From contig JBITNC010000001.1 of NCBI GenBank assembly GCA_050084985.1, positions 133,238,001 to 133,302,000 on the forward strand: a stretch of DNA of 64,000 nt. The letters run 5' to 3'. The stretch is from Nageia nagi. Lineage: Eukaryota; Pinophyta. A model generated the notes under the pieces. It was not told where the DNA came from. It saw only the letters and a program-made list of their open reading frames with translations, and ran no database searches. A program made the position numbers and the translations under genes. Below are positions 13,267-25,638 of this stretch, piece after piece (position 1 is the first letter of the stretch; each line of letters starts with the position of its first letter).

Positions 13267-13287
13267 GTCCCACTAAGCATACCAAAA
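13267..13287 (-). other. Candidate primer-binding site of the Tat-like element
   Basis: Just inside the 5' LTR the minus strand reads TTTTGGTATGCTTAGTGGGAC. It matches, with transitions, the site GGCACGCCCGGTGGGAC of the gag-only gypsy element at 18029-18045. The shared pattern supports a common tRNA primer, which I do not name. Confidence 0.5.
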
Positions 13288-13308
13288 ATGAACTTTTCTA
13301 CTATTTAT

Positions 13309-15411
13309 TGATATAATGTAACCTCAAGGGTTCGTTCTAGTCATGTTCTACATTTCCCCTGATGGTAGGGTCCTTGAAATAGTAGAAGGTGGTGGGGATG
13401 TGCTCATGTTGGTTTTCTACTCAATCTCCACATCATAGGTCGGTTCCTATCTATTAAAAAGGTCAAAAGGAATAAAAAAGAGATAAAAAGGTAAAGGGTA
13501 ATAGAAAAGAGATAAACACATTAAACTAAACATAAATAAGAACTATATAGCCTAATAATTGTAGCAAAGGCGACAATCCATAACCAAAATTAAGAATAGT
13601 GAACTATCTTACCCCCTGGGGTCTTGCAATCATAAGGCATAGCCATAACTTAAGACATCATTCCATACATAACATTCATAAAATGTAACAAAAATCAACT
13701 TATCATAAAGGGTAAAGCATTATCATTTTGCATTATCATATATGGAAGTATCTCACAAACTTGGGCAAATTTGCTAAAATATCTTAATTGTTTGGCTTAC
13801 AATAGTCTACTATTTATACATTTTTCTCCCCAATTGGGTAGTTGTTCAACATTAATACACATAACTATTCTTGTTGATTGAAAATAGTAAAAGAGATTAT
13901 TTACAAATATACAATTTATGATTACAACTATGTTAGATTACATAGTGAACAAGTATAATCAATATTGAGATCTAGGAATTTGAAGTCTTTGAGTCATTGT
14001 ACTTATTGAGCCTCAATCCTCCTCATCTCTCATTAACTATATTCTCCTTAGTTTGTAATTGATTTAGTATGCATTATCTATTAGTTGATTGGTACGATTA
14101 GGCACTGTATTCTATCAGTAGTGATCTACTTCTCCATAATAATAAATGATGAGCACTATAACTCTTAGTTGTATGGAATAGGAGGGTACTGAATAGTGTA
14201 TCATTAGAGACTTAGAAATAACTACTATCATAATATGAAAATGAGTCATATTCAACACATCAAGAGAGCCTTAAGGGTCAAACATTCATGATCAAGTGGA
14301 ATCAAGTGTTCCTTTGCACCCATTATTCCTTATTCTATTTGGTGGGTTCTATTTTATTTGGAGGGTACTAATGATGATCTAAGTTTAAAAAAAAGGTATG
14401 ACAATAGGTATGACATCATCACCTAAAATAGGTGGGCTCCACTGAGTTACCTTTGTCAAATATCTCCTGATGAATGACTATCTCTCATTAAATAATTATC
14501 TCTTGCTAAATTTGGTAAAAAGTTAACATCATCATTCAAAATCAGTTGGCTTTATTACCTTATCTTTATAAAATATCTCCCTCTAAATGATGTAGTGCCC
14601 ATTGTTGATCATCCCAAGACCTGCTAATTTTATACAAAAATGATGATGTCATCACTTAAAATCGATGGATTCTATTGTAACCTTTTGCAATACTTCTTGT
14701 GAATTCATAGTGTTTGTTTAGAATTTCTTTATAAAAATTGGTGAGCTTTGTAACATCACTTTCTAGTGATCTAGACAATATCTGGACTTTTACTTAGATA
14801 ATAACTCATAAATTTTATTTATAATAACTCCTAGACTTTTACTTAGACAATAACTCTCAAACTTTTATTTATAATAACTCCCATAATTTTACTTAAAAAA
14901 TAACTCTTGGACTTTTACTTAGTAATAACTCCCAAATTTTTATTTAGATAATAACTCCCATACTTTTATTTCAATAACTCTTGAAATTTTATTTACAATA
15001 ACTCTTGTACTTTAACTTAGATAATAACTCCTAGAGTTTTATTTACAATAACTCTTGAACATTTACTTTACTATCTGGATATATGGCGTTTGCTCCTAGA
15101 CATGACTCAAATGAAATCTCTATAACCTATGAATCTCTTCATATACATGGTTACTAAAGAAAAGGCTAATTCAACTAATGCTAATTTCTAGGACTTACTA
15201 CAATAAACAATAAATAATACCTGGACTATTGTTGACGATATCTAGAACTCTTTAGACTTGACTCAATTTTGACAAAAAGGTTAAGTGCATATGAAAGGGA
15301 AAAAGGAAGAGATAATTAAGGAGTTTTTGAGATGAATGAAAGAGCAAAGAGTTCCATAATATTACCCTCTTTTCAAAGTGTAATTTTAAAGAATACAATC
15401 TTTCATTCTCA
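13309..15411 (-). repeat. 5' LTR of the Tat-like gypsy element
   Basis: Direct repeat of 359-2462, with the same internal tandem array at 14775-15065. On the minus strand it is upstream of gag. It ends close to the (AT)n tract at 15478. Confidence 0.85.
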
Positions 15412-15477
15412 TAACAAAAATAAAAATTAAAACATGCATTCACGAAGGTACACAAAATTAGGGGAGCCAAAAAGAAT

Positions 15478-15504
15478 CATATATATATATATATATATAT
15501 ATAT
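15478..15504. repeat. (AT)n microsatellite
   Basis: About 13 AT dinucleotides in a row, just outside the Tat-like element. Confidence 0.95.
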
Positions 15505-15526
15505 CAAAAAATGATGAAATCATGTC

Positions 15527-16250
15527 TCAATATACAATGTAGTGGTGTGCATTACTACCACTACTTCCTACCTCACTAGGCCTAGAAACCATATTAGAAC
15601 TGCTACTATATCCAAAAATGGACATCCCCCTTGATACCTCACTAGAGCTAATCCCATGAAAGGCCAATATTACCTTGGCTTTCTCATATTTACTACTAAG
15701 TATAATAGTGTTTTTATCCCTTTTCTCAATCTTATCCATGAGCTGCTAAATAAAATCCCATTGCTTTTTAAGTTGGGGCATCTCTACCCTCTCTTGTAGC
15801 CTCTTCAAGTATTGATCCATGGATGCTATCTGAGAATCCCTTACTGTAAGCATGTTTTGAAGATTGAATAGTTGTGATTGCAATTCCAAAATCATGGCCT
15901 CAAAATCCTTCAATATCTCAATCTCTACCTCTATGGAAGCAATATTAGTAGTAGTCTTTCATGTAGAACACATAGAGATCATAAAATAGTTTTTTTCCAT
16001 AACATGTTAACCAAAAAATATATCAAAAGTGCCATGAACCAAAAAATGTTTCATAGAGTGTTACCTGCTAAAATAAGAGGTACAACTTAAACCAAGGCCT
16101 TTAATCTTGATGCTGACATGGAGGGTTTCTCCTACATAGGAATTTCATGCATTAGATTATTAATGTTCTACTTATATTTTTCAAAAGATCCTTTCCAAGG
16201 AGTAACAACCATCTCCTCATCCTCATCCTCATTATCATCATCATCAATTC
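15527..16250 (-). pseudogene. Decayed coiled-coil coding region, part 1
   Basis: Minus-strand translation from about 16250 down to 15527 gives a hydrophilic protein: an acidic Asp/Glu run near 16.23 kb, then after several stops a heptad-rich stretch (EIEILKDFEAMILELQSQL) and a Ser-rich end (open piece 15527-15739, 70 codons). The gag-only gypsy element at 16365-21468 probably split it, because coding-like sequence resumes on the same strand past 21474. I do not recognise the family. The shape is like the third ORFs of plant retroelements. Confidence 0.4.
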
Positions 16251-16364
16251 ATAATGGGGATGGTCTAACTATCTCCCACCATGTCATGTAACCCCTTGTA
16301 GTACTCAAACCCATAGAAGTGGGCTCTATAGGGTTTATTATTTGTGACTCTTCCTAATTGGTAT

Positions 16365-18017
16365 TGTATATTCATACATAATAAATTCTTTATTAAAGCC
16401 CTAGTGTACTTTACTTGCAATCATGGGTTCATTTTAAGATCCCCGGGAGTTTTTTTGGAGCAAACAAAATAGGCCGGAGTTCGGAAGTAAAGCATTCTGG
16501 AATGAGATGATGACGTCGCAGAGGATAAGACGGTCACGTTTTGGTCAAAGACCGAGTTTTCGGAGATGATGAGGTTAGCAAGCGGAATTGAGAAGCCGAG
16601 GTCAGTAATTAAAGCATTCCGAAAGAGATGACATCAACGATTCTGGGCCTTAACCCAAAGCCGGAGCCCCGTAAAATAAGCATTCCGGAATGAAATGATG
16701 ACATCACAGAGTATGAGATAGTCACATTTTGGTAAAGACTAGGTTCCAGAGAGGATGAGGTCAGCAAGGGGTAATTAAAAAAGCTAAAGTTAGTAGATTA
16801 AATGTTTCAAAATGAAATGATAAAAGCTCAGTTGTTGAAAAAATCAGGTTCCGGAGAAAGTGAGTAGAGCATTCTGGAAGTATAGAGATGACGTCACGAG
16901 GAGAACAACGTTCACATTTTTGAATGAAACTAGGTTCCAGAGATGATGAGGTCAGCAAGGGAAATTAAAAGGTTTGGAGTAAGTGAGTAAAGCATTCTAG
17001 AAATGAAATGATGATGTCACAGAAGAAATGATAAAGCTCAGTTGTGGAAACGCCCAGGTTTCAGAGATGATGAGGTCAGCGAGGAGTGATCGAATAGCCA
17101 AAGTCGGTGAGTAGAGCATTCCGGAATGTAGAGATGAGGCCAGTAAAGGGGGATCGAATAGCCAGAGCCAGTAAATAGAACTTCATGGTAAAGATGATGC
17201 CAGAAAGAGGTCAGATCACAGTATCATCTACAATCTACCCCATTTTTGTAATATTCTGCCAAGTGGTGTATGTAGGTAGTATTAGTTAAAAGAAGGCTAG
17301 AATCTTGAAGCCATTTTTGGAAACATTTCTGTTCTGCAAATCTTGTAACTGTTATCACTACAGTATAAGTATATGAAAATAAAGTGAAAAAAGGGTTGAA
17401 AGCCTAGTATTGCTCTTTACATTTGTTCTTGAAGACCTGTAGTTTTTATCAGTAATATGATACCATCTTGACCTTTCTTATCTAACACTCGTAATTGTCA
17501 TTCTTAATTTGGTTACATCGTGGCAGCTTGGCTTGTTTCCTGAATGATAATTGCGGGTTGCTAGTATAACTATGTCTGCTACATGGTAGAGTAAAGCTGG
17601 GAAACTATTAGAGAGTGAGAGCTTGTACCGTAGCTGCTACACTAGATTCAGGCCAAGGTTTCACACACTGTGAAAGCCCGTGCTGAACTAGTGATCCACC
17701 TTTGCTTTCTCTCTTGTTACCCTAAGCCTTTTGCTTAAATTCCTCGTACTCTACTCTTTTTATTTCCTTTCCTGTTACCCTAGCCTTTTGCTTAAATCCC
17801 TCGCACTCTACTCTTTTTATTTCTTTCCTGTTACCCTAACCCTTTTTGCTTGAATTCCTTGCACTCTACTCTTTTATTTCCTTTCCTGTTACTTTTTCTA
17901 CGCCCAATTGATAAGGAACCAGCCTTCTCCGAAGATCAGACTGTCACTATAATCTGTTCTTGATTTACTTTGGTTAAGATTGTTCACAGCGCATATATTA
18001 CACAATCCTAATCAACA
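16365..18017 (+). repeat. 5' LTR of the gag-only element
   Basis: 1653 bp. It holds many copies of short blocks such as GATGATGAGGTCAGCAAG and AAAGCATTCCGGAA at irregular spacing, and three CTTTTTATTTC-type pyrimidine repeats near 17.75-17.88 kb. The solo LTR at 57521-59481 shares the same blocks. Confidence 0.95.
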
Positions 18018-18025
18018 GTATCTCT

Positions 18026-18045
18026 TTTTGGCACGCCCGGTGGGA
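18026..18045 (+). other. Primer-binding site of the gag-only element
   Basis: TTTGGCACGCCCGGTGGGAC starts eight bases after the LTR end. It resembles the GGCGCC...GTGGGG type of site in plant gypsy elements. The tRNA was not assigned. Confidence 0.65.
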
Positions 18046-18164
18046 CACGAATAAACTTATTGGCGACTCTACTGAAGCACTATCTATGGTATGTATTAAA
18101 GCAAATTATTTGTAAATATCATATGTGCTTTGAACCTTTCATTTTCTTTTGCAACCTGGAGTTT

Positions 18165-19403
18165 ATGTGGACTAGATCTAAAACCAGAGCAGCAAAAGAA
18201 GTACCAGATTTTAGAACATTAGATACTCCTAAGAGAAAGACCCTGATCAAGTCCAAGTCTCTAAATAGTATCAGCTCCCTAAAATCCTTTATCAAGCCAA
18301 AATCATTCAATATTCACACTAGAAATACCTCTCCTAAAATGGCTAATCTAGTTCAAAATATTTATCCGAAATGGGATAATGGGGTACCAATAGCCCTGGC
18401 GGTGTTGCATGACATCCCAGCAAATGTTTTTAAAACCCTTCTAGAGTTTGATGCAACATCAGAGAAAATGGCTTATGAGCATTGCGTTGATGTAGCTGGC
18501 CTAGCTAAGATTCACAATATCCAGCATGAAGATGTCATGGTGAGATTACTGGCTCAGTCTTTCAAAGGAAAGGTCCTAGATTGGTACAGGGGCCTTCCTA
18601 ACAGATCTATAACTACTTGGGCTCAACTGGCAGAGCCCTTTATCTTGGAATTTAATGAATTAGGAGATCCCTTTTCCTTGTTAACACAGTTCACTTCTAT
18701 CAAAAGATATGCGTAAGAAAATATCCTGGATTTCAATATTAGATTCCAAAAAACTTGGGTAAGAGTCCCAATGCCAGTTAGGCCTCAGCAATTTCAAGCC
18801 TTAATGTATTACCTGAGAGCCTTTCCTCTAGATCTCTCTCTGTAAATCCAAAATTCCGGAGTAAATACTTTCCTAGAGGTCTATAGACAAGCAGAGTATG
18901 CTGAATCCTATCTTATTGCAGTTGGAAAATTGCCAAGTCGCATACCAATGCCTTATTTTCCAATAACCACCCAGCAGCAAGTTTTGAGACCTCAAGCAAT
19001 TAGTTTGGCTCCACCACTGTCTAGTATCCCCACCCCTATCCAATAGTGGCCATCAACCTTGTCGGTCCCTAGAGCTCCCTTGGCCTTACCAGCCCCTCAT
19101 CAACCTAATATGAATCAAGGGGTAGCTTCATTGATAGAGATTCAGGAACTCCAAAATTTGTGTAGAAATATGGCAAACCGGATTACCATGCTAAGCAGAC
19201 AAAGTGATGTAAGAAGATATCCTTATCTTGCTGTAGAAAAGGCTCAGAATGTGTTGAATGATGATGTAAGCCAAGCTTCCTCTTCTAGGTCAGCCTTGGT
19301 TTGTGTTTGGCCTGCAATGACGCTCACAAATAAACCACATGTCCTATTTATCAATATCAAGAATATTTATCAAGAAGTCGGGGCATTCCTCCACCTGGTG
19401 TAG
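18165..19403 (+). pseudogene. Gag of the gag-only element
   Basis: The frame is nearly continuous from ATG 18165 (MWTRSKTRAAKEV) to 19403. An earlier ATG at 18060 is in frame, but its 35 residues look unlike gag. The capsid-like core has YEHCVDVAGLAKIHNI, DVMVRLLAQSFKGKV, LDWYRGLPNRSITTWAQL and FTSIKRYA. Premature stops are TAA at 18714, one near 18844 and TAG near 19046. After each the homology goes on in the same frame (ENILDFNIRFQKTWVRVP follows the first). A Pro/Ala-rich part follows at 19.0-19.1 kb and a helical part to 19403. No zinc knuckle was seen. Stops at Gln-type positions with the frame kept suggest substitution decay. Confidence 0.8.
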
Positions 19404-19673
19404 CTGATGACATAAGCCGAGATGTGAACCTGAGGAATTTTGCACCAGCAGGTATAGGAGGTTTTGCTGTGGAAATAAGATCAAGGAAAAACCCCTAGTC
19501 TCTGGTATTTTGGAAAGAAAAGTTGAACCCCAAAAGAGCTCCAGAATCAATCATATCAAGACCTCCGAAGAAGAAATAAGATAGTAAAAGGTGGTTCGAC
19601 GGTCGAAAATCAACTTCGGATACTTTCAGAGAAGGAGATTCAGCATTGAAATGGGATGAGGACAGAGCTCTTT

Positions 19674-19689
19674 AAAAAAAAAAAAAAAA
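19674..19689 (+). repeat. A16 tract in the element's 3' leader
   Basis: An uninterrupted run of A between gag and the 3' LTR. It might be a degraded purine tract, but it is about 130 bases from the LTR. Confidence 0.6.
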
Positions 19690-19817
19690 GTATTTCTTTT
19701 TTTGGACCCTACGTAGTAGTGAAATGCTTTGGTATTATTTTTGGTATTATTTTTTTCAGATTGGGTTCTAAATTCCTCTTTGATAAAGGTGAAATTTTCC
19801 CTCAGAGGTCGCCATAA

Positions 19818-21468
19818 TGTATATTCATACATAATAAATTCTTTATTAAAGCCTCGATGTACTTTAGTTGTAATCATGGGTTCATTTTAAGATCCTCGGG
19901 AGTTTTTTTTGGAGTAAACAAAATAGGCTGGAGTCCAGAAGTAAAGCATTCCAAATGAGATGATGATGTCGCAGAGGATAAGACGATCACGTTTTGGTCA
20001 AAGATCGAGTTTTTGGAGATGATGAGGTTAGCAAGCAGAATTGAGAAGCCGGGGTCAGTAATTAAAGCATTTCGGAAGAGATGACATCAGCGATTTCGGG
20101 CCTTAACCCAAAGCTGGAGCCCATAAAATAAGCGTTCCAGAATGAAATGATGACATCGCGAAGTATGAGACAGTCACGTTTTGGTAAAGATCGGGTTTCG
20201 AAGAGGATGAGGTCAGTAAGGGGTAATTAAAAAAGCTGGAGTCAGTAGATTAAACATTCCAAAATGAAATGATAAAAGCTCAGTTGTTGAAAAATTGGGT
20301 TCCGAAGAAAGTGAGTAGAGCATTCCGGAAGTATAGAGATGACGTCACGGGGAGAACAACGTTCACATTTTTGAATGAAATTGGGTTCTGGAGATGATGA
20401 GGTCAGCAAGGGAAATTAAAAGGTCTGGAGTAAGTGAGTAAAGCATTTCAGAAATGAAATGATGATGTCATAGAAGAAATGATAAAGCTCAGTTATGGAA
20501 ACGCTTGGGTTTCAGAGATGATGAGGTCAGCGAGGAGTGATCGAATAGCCAAAGCCGGTGAGTAGAGCATTCCAGAATGTAGAGATGAGGCCAGTAAAAG
20601 GGGATCGAATAGCCGAAGCCAGTAAATAGAACTTCATGGTAAAGACGATGCCAGCAAGAGGTCAGATCATAGTATCATCTGCAATCTGCCCCATTTTTGT
20701 AATATTCTACCAAGTGGCGTATGTAGGTAGTATCAGTTAAAAGAAGGCTAGAATCTTGAAGCCATTTTTGTGAACATTTCTGTTCTACAAATCTTGTAAC
20801 TGTTATCACTGCAGTATAAGTATATGAAAATAAAGTGAAAAAAGGGTCGAAAGCCTAGTATTGCTCTTTACATTTGTTCTCAAAGACCTGTAGTTTTTAT
20901 CAGTAATATGATACCATCTTGACCTTTCTTGTCTAGCACTCGTAATTATCATTCTTAATTTGGTTACATCATGGCAGCTTGGCTTGTTTCCTGAATGATA
21001 ATTGCGGGTTGCTAGTATAACTGTGTCTGCTACATGGTAGAGTAAAGCTGGGAAACTATTAGAGAGTGAGAACTTGTACCGTAGCTGCTACACTAGATTC
21101 AGGCCAAGGTTTCACACACTGTGAAAGCCCGCATTGAACTAGTGATCCACCTTTGCTTTCTCTCTTGTTACCCTAAGCCTTTTGCTTAAATTCCTCATAC
21201 TCTACTCTTTTTATTTCCTTTCCTATTACCCTAGCCTTTTGCTTAAATCCCTCGCACTCTACTCTTTTTATTTCTTTCCTGTTACCCTAACCCTTTTTGC
21301 TTGAATTCCTCACACTCTACTCTTTTATTTCCTTTCCTGTTACTTTTTCTATGCCTAATTGATAAGGAACCTGCCTTCTCCGAAGATCAAAGTGTCACTA
21401 TAATCTGTTCTTGATTTACTTTGGTTAAGATTGTTCACGGTGCATATATTACACAATCCTAATCAACA
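19818..21468 (+). repeat. 3' LTR of the gag-only element
   Basis: 1651-bp direct repeat of 16365-18017, with the same end sequences. The right edge is fixed by GGTAT at 21469. Confidence 0.95.
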
Positions 21469-21473
21469 GGTAT

Positions 21474-22120
21474 ACCATGTAGGCATAATATGTGCCCCTA
21501 GTGGGGCATCCCTCTTGGCTCTCTATAGAATGTAATAGACTAGGGTAGGTGGAATACACTACTGAATATCAAACTATTTAAGTACTCACTAAGGTAGGTA
21601 TTACACTACGATCTTCCTCTTACTCTTGAGAAAGAATGATTTCCTCACATAGGCTAGCTGGTGGGCATCCTCCTCCCACACAAAATCTACATTAAACACC
21701 ATAATAGGTCCTCCAACTAAAGTCTATCAATCTCCCTTCACCTCACATTTAGGGTGTATGGATATTTGTATCCATGAAGCCTTAAAACCTAGCAAGTCAA
21801 GGTAATATTTATTGGATCCTCCCTAGCCCTCTCGATTCTAACTAGTCAAATCATAGCTATATTCTCATAGGATCATACTTGTAATAAACTAGCATGAGCA
21901 ATGGTGATATGAAATTTATCCACACAGATAAAATTATGTAAACCCATGTAAAGTTGAGTTTAAATAATAAGATCCCAAGCATACCTAATGTACCTAGCAT
22001 AAATGTCCTGCACTATCCACCTAGCATAAATGTCCTATACTATCCATACCATTCCTAAAGGAAACATCAAAATACTCTTGTCCAAACATAGGTATGTACA
22101 AATCATCAAGGTAATAAGTA
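21474..22120 (-). pseudogene. Decayed coding-like region, part 2
   Basis: On the minus strand a segment near 21.62-21.71 kb translates as DFVWEEDAHQLAYVRKSFF and another near 21.5 kb as AKRDAPLGAHIMPTW. They are in line with the coding-like stretch at 15.5-16.25 kb once the gag-only element is removed. Stops and frameshifts are frequent. Family not recognised. Confidence 0.35.
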
Positions 22121-24740
22121 GCCTCAAATGCCTAGAAGGAGAAGTAAACTTGCACACTTCATGCAAGTGGGAGGCTCTATGCTCCTAATCATGGTCCTCC
22201 TCCCCCATGAGCCATATAGTGTATCATTTCCTATCCTCATTATTTGTAATCTTGGCATGTTTTACCAACTAACCATGAATAGAAATCCTCTAAATGTGAT
22301 AAAAATCCAAAAGAGTAACTTTCATTTCACCTAGGGTTAGGTGAAACATGTTGGTATCTTGATTCTAATGTTTGGCCAAGGGTCTAAGAAGAGGAAGGTT
22401 ATGTTGCACATGAATAGCAATATCAAGGTCATTTAACACTAAATGCATGATTATATCATCCTCATGGTTCATACCAAGCCATTCCCTAGCCTTCTCTAAT
22501 ACAATCATGGATGTGGCTCCACTCCTAACATTGACTTTATGATCCTATAAAATCAAAAACCTAAAATTCATATTAATAATTTTGAAAACTAAAATTATAC
22601 AAAACTTAAATGAAACATAATCACAAATGGCCACAATAATCAAGAAAATAATTAAAATGAAACCTAAAATGGCCATCATAGAGGAAAATAGAAATTAAAG
22701 CATGAGAAAACCCAAGGGTTTTCATAATAGACAAAATTTGATAAAAAATGGATTCAAATGAAATGGAAAATAAATAATATCCTCACTGCATGCTCAAAGG
22801 GAAGGCTATGAAGATACTTTGCAATGTGTCCCTTATGCCTAGTAAGAGTCCTCTCCATGGCACACTATGCATCATCCACCATCTCAGCCATACAAGTGAG
22901 AAAATCCAATGGTTGACAACAAGGACCTCAAAGGAAAATCAATCACTAGGGCAAGGAAATCAAACAGAGGCACCAAGTTGGAAGAAGAGTCATAGAGATG
23001 GCCAGAGACTATAAGGACAACAAAAAGACAAAATGTAAATGATTAAATTCAATTCCCAAACCACTTTTTATTCGATTTTTTCCCTAACCCTAACATAAAT
23101 GAGTGCTCCTTAAAATGACAAATTTAATGCTTGAAAAATGATAGGTTATGTGGGGAAAATGCTAAGAATTATTTTAATTGACTATAACTTATTTTTGAAA
23201 AATAAATTCTATCAATTTTACATTGTCAATGATGTCCAAAATGTGAAATTTATGTACAATTCAATGCATGATGATTAGAAATGGTAAATATAGCAATATT
23301 CAATTGTTACATTATGCATTGGTAGTTAAATTTATTATGTTTCATTTTTCATAATTATTAATATTAAATGGACATCGTTAACAATGTGCTTTATGTAAAA
23401 TGGGAAAATGATTCAAGTGATAGATCGTAATTCTATTTTTGCTAGTTCAAAAGAAGATGCATATGACATAAGTGACATGATGGAAAAGATGAAATTTTAA
23501 ATTTTCAAATTGGATTTAATTAAATGCATGTGCAAAATTTTTATTTTTTGAATAGATACATGTTAATGGAATATTGAATATCTTATTTGCAATTTTTCAA
23601 TACCAATTGAGTATGTTATTTTTTTGAATAGCCAATTTTGTCATTTTAATACTATTAATAGCATGATTAAAGTGAAGTCATGGGTTCTTTCAAAAATTGA
23701 TAATGCTATAATGGTTGTAATAGTTCAAAATAACTGATATAATGCTTATATGATTAATGTATAGACTAAAGGCACATAGGGTCAACATGGGTCAAATTAA
23801 TGCTTATACGAAAAATATTATGATATGCAAAAATGTTTTTTTAATGATTTTCATGATGCAAAATGATTATGCTTGTTGTTAATTGAATATCATTTGAACT
23901 TGCAAATCTGATATGACTATTTTCATGTTGTTAACAGGGTATCTCTATTATAAATTCATTGCAAATTAGGCATGCTACAAATAATTGAATATCTATTATA
24001 AAATACCATTATTTCATAAATATACACTATAATGGGAATGATGAACAAAAATGTAAAAGACATGATTGCAAAATTCTATGAAAATAATGCTATCAATGAT
24101 GTATGTTTACTTTGAAAATCAATAAAGTTAATCAATTTTATGTGATCAAATGGGCTAAATCGATAAGTAAAGCCAATATATATTTGAATATTGGGTACAT
24201 TTTTATGGAAGTCAAATGAAATAATCTAAATTATGGATAAAAATTCAATATTATACTAATAAATATTTTCAAATCCATGGTCACTCCATTAGTAAAATCT
24301 CTCACAAATTGCAGGTTATTCCAATCTTGGGGCATCAAAGGACCTCATCAACTTGATAATCTTGGTTCAATAGAACTATGTGTCTCAATGACCATAGTGA
24401 CACAATGGATATCATATTTATTTCATCCTTACTCTTTCAATTGATTATTCTTTCATGATATGTGATTTATGTGGGTATTATGTTGAATTGTTCTCAAAAA
24501 GGTATTATCTAAGAGAGTAGGACCCAAATAGTGGTACTCTCCTCATATACAAATTCTAATTTTTGGCTTGATTCCCTAAAGAAGATAGAGTGAGGGAAAA
24601 TATAATACCAAAAGGGGACAAAAATATCATACTCAACATATCAATCAAAAAAGGGAATTCCACTTTACTACTAAAAATTTTCTTCTCTTCTCTAAAACTT
24701 CTTTGGATTATGCAATTTTAATGCTTTTTATTTCATATCC
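22121..24740. other. AT-rich stretch without a recognisable gene
   Basis: Only short ORFs (for example 22128-22334 and 22790-23014) without known motifs. The right end leads into a polypurine tract and an LTR start, so part may be the 3' interior of a decayed element. Confidence 0.4.
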
Positions 24741-25458
24741 AAAGAGGGGGAAAATGTATACACTTAAAAATGATTTATTATTTACTTAATAAATCATATT
24801 TATACTTCCTAAATGACTTATTGCAATATTACAAATATCAAGATAAAGTTAATATTACAATGCAATGCCATGTGTTGAATTAAATGTTATATTATTTACC
24901 ATGGTTCATATTTTAAAGTATCTTGAATACAACAATGATTATATTATTGGTAGAGGTTGGTATTCACTCCTCTATATATATTTGAAGGCTATATATGCAA
25001 GTGGAATAGGTTTACCTCTATAGATCAAAACTCTTCAATATGACAAGATCTCTTATAGGTGGTTGTCTTTTAGAATCTTCATCAAGCAACAGCATCTTTC
25101 AATGCCACCTATTATGAGAAATTGTTATACTCTAATATCTAAAACTTTTTATCTTTAGAGTACTACATAATTCTACATATTCAATGTTGTTAATGACATG
25201 TGTCTTTAGGACCAAGGATTCTAAATTTTGGTGGTCAAAGCTATTGATTCCTACATGTGAAGATCCATCACGAGCTCACCTCAAATCTAATCCCAATCCT
25301 CTAAAGATCAATTGACATTTAATTTTGAGGATTGTATGTACACTTCATATTAGATGCATGCTTTTCATGTATATTTTTTGTATCTGATACAATTCATATT
25401 TATCTCTTCTTGTATTGTAGATCATTTTATTTATTGTGTATATTCCTATTTTACACAA
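24741..25458 (+). repeat. PPT plus probable 3' LTR, family unknown
   Basis: A purine tract (AAAGAGGGGGAAAA, 24741-24754) directly precedes TGTATACACTTAAAAATG at 24755, the expected layout at the start of a 3' LTR on the plus strand. CTATATATATTTG near 24.97 kb could be its TATA box. The end near 25458 (TTTTACACA) is a guess from the complementary edge. I found no partner LTR. Confidence 0.45.
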
Positions 25459-25623
25459 TTTAGAGTTTACATAGTTGGGTAGAAACCTTCTTGAAATTCT
25501 TCATATTGAATGTTTGATCTTCCAATGGGATTCATGATCTTAAACACAAAGATAAAATTTATTTTAGGCTCATGAAAAAAAATTATTAGTTCAAAAGGAA
25601 GCATATAAGTGCTACATGACCTA

Positions 25624-25638
25624 GGCTCTGATACCAAA
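25624..25638 (-). other. Primer-binding-site-like sequence (initiator Met tRNA type)
   Basis: The minus strand reads TTTGGTATCAGAGCC, the usual plant site for an initiator-methionine tRNA primer. It lies directly left of TG at 25639, where the left inverted-repeat arm begins. This suggests that the arm is the 5' LTR of a minus-strand element. Confidence 0.6.

Larger units (their letters stand above)
359..15411 (-). mobile_element. Ty3/gypsy LTR retrotransposon, Tat-like, degenerate
   Basis: Two direct repeats of about 2.1 kb (359-2462 and 13309-15411) flank a ~10.8 kb interior that codes on the minus strand in the order gag, protease, archaeal-type RNase H, reverse transcriptase, RNase H, integrase and a third ORF region. 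The long LTRs, the extra RNase H and the integrase style (QGNG...STNKNL) point to the Tat lineage of non-chromodomain gypsy elements. Every coding part is broken by stops and frameshifts, and two catalytic residues are changed, so the element cannot move on its own. Outer ends are approximate because no clear target-site duplication was found; the right end could be 15398-15416. A copia solo LTR (4605-5105) lies inside it. Confidence 0.85.
16365..21468 (+). mobile_element. Gag-only non-autonomous gypsy element, complete
   Basis: LTRs 16365-18017 and 19818-21468 both start TGTATATTCATACAT and end CCTAATCAACA. The flanks are a perfect five-base duplication, GGTAT, at 16360-16364 and 21469-21473, so both insertion edges are fixed. 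The 1.8 kb interior has a primer-binding site and a gag gene but no protease, RT or integrase. Such elements need enzymes from a relative, and the related Tat element to the left is a possible partner type. The LTRs differ at roughly several percent, mostly by C-T and G-A transitions. Confidence 0.95.

Noticed and set aside
23041-24740. Search for RNA genes and promoters in the long gene-free stretch
   Set aside because: No tRNA-like boxes, rRNA or recognisable promoter elements were found by eye.
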